Below, piece by piece: positions 62,448 through 64,000 of a stretch of 64,000 nt of DNA. A program made the position numbers and the translations under genes. The notes under the pieces were generated by a model. That model was not told where the DNA came from, made no database searches, and was given only the letters and a program-made list of their open reading frames with translations. Origin of the DNA: Ilumatobacter sp963746265. GTDB taxonomy: Bacteria > Actinomycetota > Acidimicrobiia > Acidimicrobiales > Ilumatobacteraceae. The first letter of the stretch is position 1, and each line of letters starts with the position of its first letter. The DNA lies in the NCBI GenBank assembly GCA_963746265.1, contig CAVVAM010000002.1:1-64000 (forward strand), in the 5' to 3' direction.

Positions 62448-63455
62448 TCAGTTGAGCGGAACGACGCCCGGCGCATCCATCCGGTAGGTGCCCGTGTCGA
62501 GATACCAGCGCAGGCGGGCAACGGTGTTGGCGAGGTAGCGCTCGACCATGTCGCGGGCCGACCTGGTCGTCGTGTCGAGCACGTCGTTCAACAGAAGCAC
62601 GTTGCGTGCCGCGAGTTCGGCCTCCAGTTGCTCGTCGGTCAGCGGCGGCAGCGGAGCAACCTCTTCGTACCCCTCGAACAGCGCGTGCCGCAACTCGTCA
62701 CCGGCGGAGAGGTAGTAGCTCGTGATGCCCAGGTCCTGAGCCGGCACGCCGATGCCGGCATCATCGAAGTCGAGCACCGACATCCTGCCACGCAGCCACT
62801 TCACGTTCCACTGGTGCAGATCTCCGTGAATCGGCATGCGGGTTCCCGTCGACACCATCTCGTCGTGGATCGGCTCGATCACGTCCAGCGCCCTGGCCAA
62901 GACATCAGCGGCACTGTCGTCGATCTGTGGGTGGCCCATACGAATCCGGTCGGAACTGTCCATGAAGACGCCATCGACCGAGGGGAACTCGACCCCCGCC
63001 GGCATCACCCAAGCCGCTGCGTGCCGGTGCAGCATCGCCGTCATCCGTCCGAGTTCACGCACGGCCACGACGGTCGGCACGTCCAGATCTCGGCCCGGCA
63101 ACCACGACATGACGGCGACGCGAAGTGCGCGGCCGAGCTCGGGGAAGTCGACCGCCGTGTGGAGCGTGCCGTCGACGGTCGAGAGCGGCTGCGGCACGAC
63201 CACCACGGTCTCGTTCGCAAGGGCGGCGAGCCACGCCATCTCGGCATCGAGCGCGGTCATGGGCTTGCGACGGTTGAGATCGATGCGGAGGGCGAAGATC
63301 GACCCGTCCGTCGTGTCGACGCGGAACGTGGTGTTGAAGTCGTGGTTGAGCAGCCGGAGCCGGCGGACCTCGACCGGATAGCGTTCGAGCGCCGACTGCG
63401 CCACCCGTCGCAGCCGAGACACCTGCGCCCGCGTCGACAGGTCCTCGAACCTCAT
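62448..63455 (-). CDS. Aminoglycoside-phosphotransferase-fold protein (APH family)
   Basis: The 335-residue product has the kinase-like core: LLNHDFNTTFRVDTTDGSIFALRID, catalytic PIHGDLHQWNVKW and metal-binding SVLDFDDAGIG. Such proteins phosphorylate small molecules including sugars, choline, homoserine or antibiotics; the substrate is not predictable. ATG 63455 was chosen, because a longer frame to 63971 would cover the rpsT gene antisense. It ends 31 bp before lepA. Confidence 0.85.
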   Translation of the reverse strand: MRFEDLSTRAQVSRLRRVAQSALERYPVEVRRLRLLNHDFNTTFRVDTTDGSIFALRIDLNRRKPMTALDAEMAWLAALANETVVVVPQPLSTVDGTLHTAVDFPELGRALRVAVMSWLPGRDLDVPTVVAVRELGRMTAMLHRHAAAWVMPAGVEFPSVDGVFMDSSDRIRMGHPQIDDSAADVLARALDVIEPIHDEMVSTGTRMPIHGDLHQWNVKWLRGRMSVLDFDDAGIGVPAQDLGITSYYLSAGDELRHALFEGYEEVAPLPPLTDEQLEAELAARNVLLLNDVLDTTTRSARDMVERYLANTVARLRWYLDTGTYRMDAPGVVPLN

Positions 63456-63594
63456 GCCCGGAGTGTACGAAGACGCCCGCAGAGCGAACGTTTGGGTTCG
63501 TCGGGACGCGCCGATAGCCTCACTTCGCTGCCTGATGGTCTCCGTCGGGCACACCGATCGACGACATCTCGACCCAACGAAGAGGCAAGACCCT

Positions 63595-63849
63595 GTGGCC
63601 AACATCAAGAGCCAGAAGAAGCGCATTCTCACCAACGCCAAGGCCGCCGAGCGGAACAAGGCCGTTCGCAGCGAGTTGAAGAGCCGCGTGAAATCGGCCG
63701 AGTCGACCATCGGCGAGGACAGCAACGACGTGGCCGTGCAGGCTGCGATCAAGAAGATCGACATGGCCGCCCAGAAGGGCGTGATCCACAAGAACGCCGC
63801 AGCCCGCAAGAAGAGCCGCCTCATGAAGAAGGTCAACGCCGGCGTCTGA
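63595..63849 (+). CDS. rpsT: Ribosomal protein S20
   Basis: The 84-residue basic helical protein begins MANIKSQKKRILTNAKAAERNKAVRSELK and ends KNAAARKKSRLMKKVNAG, the classic S20 pattern; it binds 16S rRNA in the small subunit. The start is GTG 63595 with AGAGG upstream. It is divergent from the lepA side and followed by a strong hairpin. Confidence 0.97.
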   Translation: MANIKSQKKRILTNAKAAERNKAVRSELKSRVKSAESTIGEDSNDVAVQAAIKKIDMAAQKGVIHKNAAARKKSRLMKKVNAGV

Positions 63850-63877
63850 CCACCGTCGCACCAGACGAGATCCGAAC

Positions 63878-63907
63878 GAAGCCCGGGGTGACCGACCCCC
63901 GGGCTTC
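63878..63907 (+). terminator. Terminator hairpin after rpsT
   Basis: GAAGCCCGGGG (63878-63888) and CCCCGGGCTTC (63897-63907) form an 11-bp stem with an 8-base loop, 29 bases after the rpsT stop. No T-run follows. Confidence 0.75.
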
Positions 63908-63933
63908 GTCGCGTCACCGGTACGATCGGGTCC

Positions 63934-64000
63934 ATGTTCACACGCATGAAGCAGGGCTGGGCGCTCACCAAGAAGGCATGGTCGGTGGTGCGGGAGCACC
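63934..64000 (+). CDS. Start of a DUF6159-like membrane protein (cut by window end)
   Basis: Only the first 22 codons are present: MFTRMKQGWALTKKAWSVVREH. The F-R-GW-L-K-SW-V--H pattern resembles the beginning of DUF6159 multi-span proteins of unknown function. No ribosome site is clear; the remainder lies outside the window. Confidence 0.5.
   Translation, partial: MFTRMKQGWALTKKAWSVVREH

Overview
The window is a high-GC chromosomal stretch. GTG starts are frequent and many genes overlap by 4 bp (ATGA or GTGA). F420-type oxidoreductases, a PaaX-regulated phenylacetyl-CoA oxygenase, BTAD/SARP regulators and an actinobacterial uvrC/rapZ/gap-pgk-tpi/secG neighbourhood all point to an actinobacterium. 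The style of the predicted proteins fits Acidimicrobiia such as Ilumatobacter relatives; this taxonomic call is an inference.

Layout. (1) 1-11.8 kb is an accessory zone. It holds a frameshifted tyrosine recombinase, a BrnT-like/ribbon-helix-helix toxin-antitoxin pair and a three-gene minus-strand set. That set is a giant SARP-kinase-STAND-propeller regulator, a membrane protein with six DSPGGNSLT repeats, and a secreted lipoprotein hydrolase. A complete IS3-family element and an IS110-family element with a plausible bridge-RNA leader follow. The zone stops next to a tRNA-Leu(GAG), a classic integration site. (2) 11.9-31 kb (minus strand) is a rearranged housekeeping cluster: uvrC, rapZ, gap, pgk, tpiA, a five-gene peptide ABC transporter, secG. 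The usual yvcK and whiA are missing between rapZ and gap. Between uvrC and rapZ lie a methyltransferase, a WD40 lipoprotein, an LLM oxidoreductase, a truncated BTAD regulator and an IS110 remnant. (3) 31-40.7 kb holds a serine-less rhomboid-like protein, an acyl-CoA synthetase, a TPP enzyme coupled to a metallo-beta-lactamase-fold hydrolase, and a CapA/DUF3160 lipoprotein pair. (4) 40.8-45.7 kb is paaABCDE, with a convergent PaaX-type repressor gene coupled to a VOC protein. (5) 45.7-60.4 kb is mixed catabolic and accessory metabolism: photolyase, MFS exporter, two overlapping amidohydrolases, a PPOX-type protein, a diguanylate cyclase, enoyl-CoA hydratase, alpha/beta hydrolase, SDR and cytochrome P450. 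(6) 60.6-64 kb is lepA, an aminoglycoside-phosphotransferase-fold gene and rpsT.

The best candidate for an undescribed system is the 1.4-8.4 kb set. A protein combining a SARP DNA-binding domain, Ser/Thr kinase, STAND NTPase, one membrane span and an outer propeller sits upstream of the repeat protein. Phased CTTGC-type heptads resembling SARP sites lie at similar distances ahead of both the regulator gene and the repeat-protein operon, which suggests autoregulation plus control of the operon.

Decay is scattered through the window. Four multiply or singly frameshifted coding remnants (tyrosine recombinase, adenosine-specific kinase, DUF5655, phytanoyl-CoA dioxygenase), an IS110 remnant and a BTAD fragment sit in gaps that would otherwise look empty. 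Everything here comes from reading the sequence without database searches.
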